A DNA stretch of 6,488 nt, taken from positions 1-6,488 of the forward strand of contig USOK01000091.1 of the NCBI GenBank assembly GCA_900556295.1, read 5' to 3'. Under the pieces are notes generated by a model that was given only the letters and a program-made list of their open reading frames with translations, was not told the DNA's origin and made no database searches. Below, one piece after another: positions 5,411 to 6,488 of this stretch. This DNA comes from an uncultured bacterium. GTDB lineage: Bacteria > Cyanobacteriota > Vampirovibrionia > Gastranaerophilales > Gastranaerophilaceae. The translations under genes and the position numbers were made by a program. Position 1 is the first letter of the stretch; each line of letters starts with the position of its first letter.

Positions 5411-6488
5411 TTACTTTACCTTAAAGAATTCCTTAATTTCTACCGCATTTTCAGATGTTGTAAATATTATCAAAATATCTCCGGTATTAATAACCGTGTC
5501 ACCTTTTGGAATAATAATATTGTTTCTTCGAATAATCACTCCTATAATCGCACGAGCAGGAAATTTGATATCCATAATTCTTTTGCCATGGAAGTCTGGC
5601 ACAACGTTGATTTCAAGCACTTCACCCTGCCCTTGTTCAACTGTTGCAAGAATGTCAACATTATTTTCCTGTAAGTCGTTTTTAACTTCATTAATCGCAG
5701 AACTTTTCGGAGAAACAGCTATATCTATCCCGACTTTTTCAAAAAGAGGAATGTTTAAAACCTTTGCGACTCTTGCAATAACACGTTTTACGCCTAGCTG
5801 CTTAGCCAAAAGCGAACAAAGAAGGTTTCTTTCGTCATTATTTGTAACACTAATTACAACATCAGCACTTCCAATTTCTTCTTCATCAAGGAGTTTTAAA
5901 TTTGTTCCATCTCCATTAATGACAAGCGTATTCGACAATTCTTCTGCCAAAAATTGACAACGTTCGTAATTCTTTTCAATGATTTTTGTTTTAATTTTAA
6001 GCTTTTCTAACGATTTTGCCAACATTAAGCCAACATTCCCGCCACCAATAATTGAAGCAGATTTAACAATTTCTTTTTCATGAAAAAAAGTTCCAGCTAA
6101 GATATCCAAAGAATGAGATGTTCCCATAAATATTAGTTTATCATCTTCTTTAATCTCGGTTTCTCCATTCGGAATAAATAATTTGCTATCACGTGTTAAG
6201 CCTACCATTAGTGTGTTTTGGGTAAATCCGCAATCTTTAACCTTTTTTCCGACAATCGGCAAATTTTCTTTCACTTTGTATTCCAAAAGTCGAGCACGAC
6301 CGTCCGCAAAGTTTTCAACATCAAGCGCTTGCGCAACAGTCACAATTCTGAAAATATCTTGCGTCAACAACTCTTCCGGCCAAATAATATAATCAATGAA
6401 AAAGTCCGTAAAATTATCGCTATTTTTTTCAAAATTCAATGTCTTTTTGTATTCTTCACGACTTACAAAACAAATCGTTCTGACTCTG
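5411..6488 (-). CDS. trkA: Trk potassium uptake regulatory subunit TrkA, missing its N-terminus (runs off right edge)
   Basis: TrkA is the cytoplasmic NAD(H)/nucleotide-binding subunit that gates TrkH. The frame stays open to the right edge and gives 358 visible residues. The family usually has about 450, so roughly 90-100 N-terminal residues, including the first Rossmann glycine motif, are outside. A TTG at 6439-6437 could be taken as a start, but the 16 codons before it (RVRTICFVSREEYKKT) continue TrkA homology, as does FFIDYIIWPEELLTQDIF after it. Visible order, counted from the window edge: end of the first RCK domain, first TrkA_C domain (about 64-131), and second Rossmann domain (about 142-261) with GGGNVG at 148-153, a ribose-binding acidic residue at E171, and NGDGTNLKLLDEEEIG from 191. 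The second TrkA_C domain is at about 278-356. Stop TAA at 5413-5411 lies one base before the trkH start. It is the two-RCK form, as in Escherichia coli TrkA. Confidence 0.95.
   Translation of the reverse strand, partial: RVRTICFVSREEYKKTLNFEKNSDNFTDFFIDYIIWPEELLTQDIFRIVTVAQALDVENFADGRARLLEYKVKENLPIVGKKVKDCGFTQNTLMVGLTRDSKLFIPNGETEIKEDDKLIFMGTSHSLDILAGTFFHEKEIVKSASIIGGGNVGLMLAKSLEKLKIKTKIIEKNYERCQFLAEELSNTLVINGDGTNLKLLDEEEIGSADVVISVTNNDERNLLCSLLAKQLGVKRVIARVAKVLNIPLFEKVGIDIAVSPKSSAINEVKNDLQENNVDILATVEQGQGEVLEINVVPDFHGKRIMDIKFPARAIIGVIIRRNNIIIPKGDTVINTGDILIIFTTSENAVEIKEFFKVK

Noticed and set aside
5325..5957. A 210-codon plus-strand reading frame
   Set aside because: It lies antisense to well-supported trkA and trkH coding sequence and its translation resembles no protein. 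It is a long shadow frame.
6437..6439. TTG as the true start of trkA
   Set aside because: TrkA-like sequence continues in frame upstream to the window edge, and the first Rossmann domain required by the family would be missing. The gene is cut by the window, not short.

Overview
The window holds six consecutive genes, all read from the minus strand (right to left in window coordinates). I see no convincing plus-strand gene. The DNA is AT-rich and uses the standard code. The outer-membrane factor with its signal peptide, together with a periplasmic adaptor, points to a Gram-negative (diderm) bacterium. The short palindromic intergenic repeats, including a hairpin ending in GCCCAACCTAC and a heptanucleotide repeat, recall repeat styles seen in cyanobacteria and in uncultured AT-rich diderms. 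A lineage such as Vampirovibrionia (Melainabacteria) is possible, but this is only a weak inference.

Right part (6488 to 3949): the potassium-uptake pair trkA and trkH. trkA runs off the right edge, so its N-terminal Rossmann domain is mostly missing. One base separates it from trkH. TrkH is the membrane pore with four selectivity-filter loops, and TrkA is the cytoplasmic NAD(H)/nucleotide-binding gating subunit.

Middle (3948 to 3841): a 108-bp gap crowded with inverted repeats. It holds a weak stem-loop after trkH, two overlapping and mutually exclusive 8-bp dyads, and a perfect 7-bp-arm palindrome just before the next gene. It probably carries the promoter and operator of the efflux operon.

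Left part (3840 to 1): a tripartite ABC efflux operon in the order TolC-like outer-membrane factor, MacA-like adaptor, MacB-type ATPase, MacB-type permease. The permease runs off the left edge, and only its first 66 complete codons are visible. The first two genes overlap by 4 bp. The next two junctions are loose (187 bp and 112 bp) and are almost filled by hairpin-forming repeats. One set is a pair of related 8-bp hairpins with a compensatory base-pair change, followed by two further hairpins. The other is a 91-bp element whose 34-bp inverted arms are built mostly from four copies of a 7-bp repeat. The four proteins should form a channel from the inner membrane through the periplasm to the outside. 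The substrate cannot be told from the sequence.

The genes are conventional. The part that seems least described is the hairpin-repeat decoration of the efflux operon's internal gaps, which could tune expression of individual subunits or could simply be mobile repeat debris.
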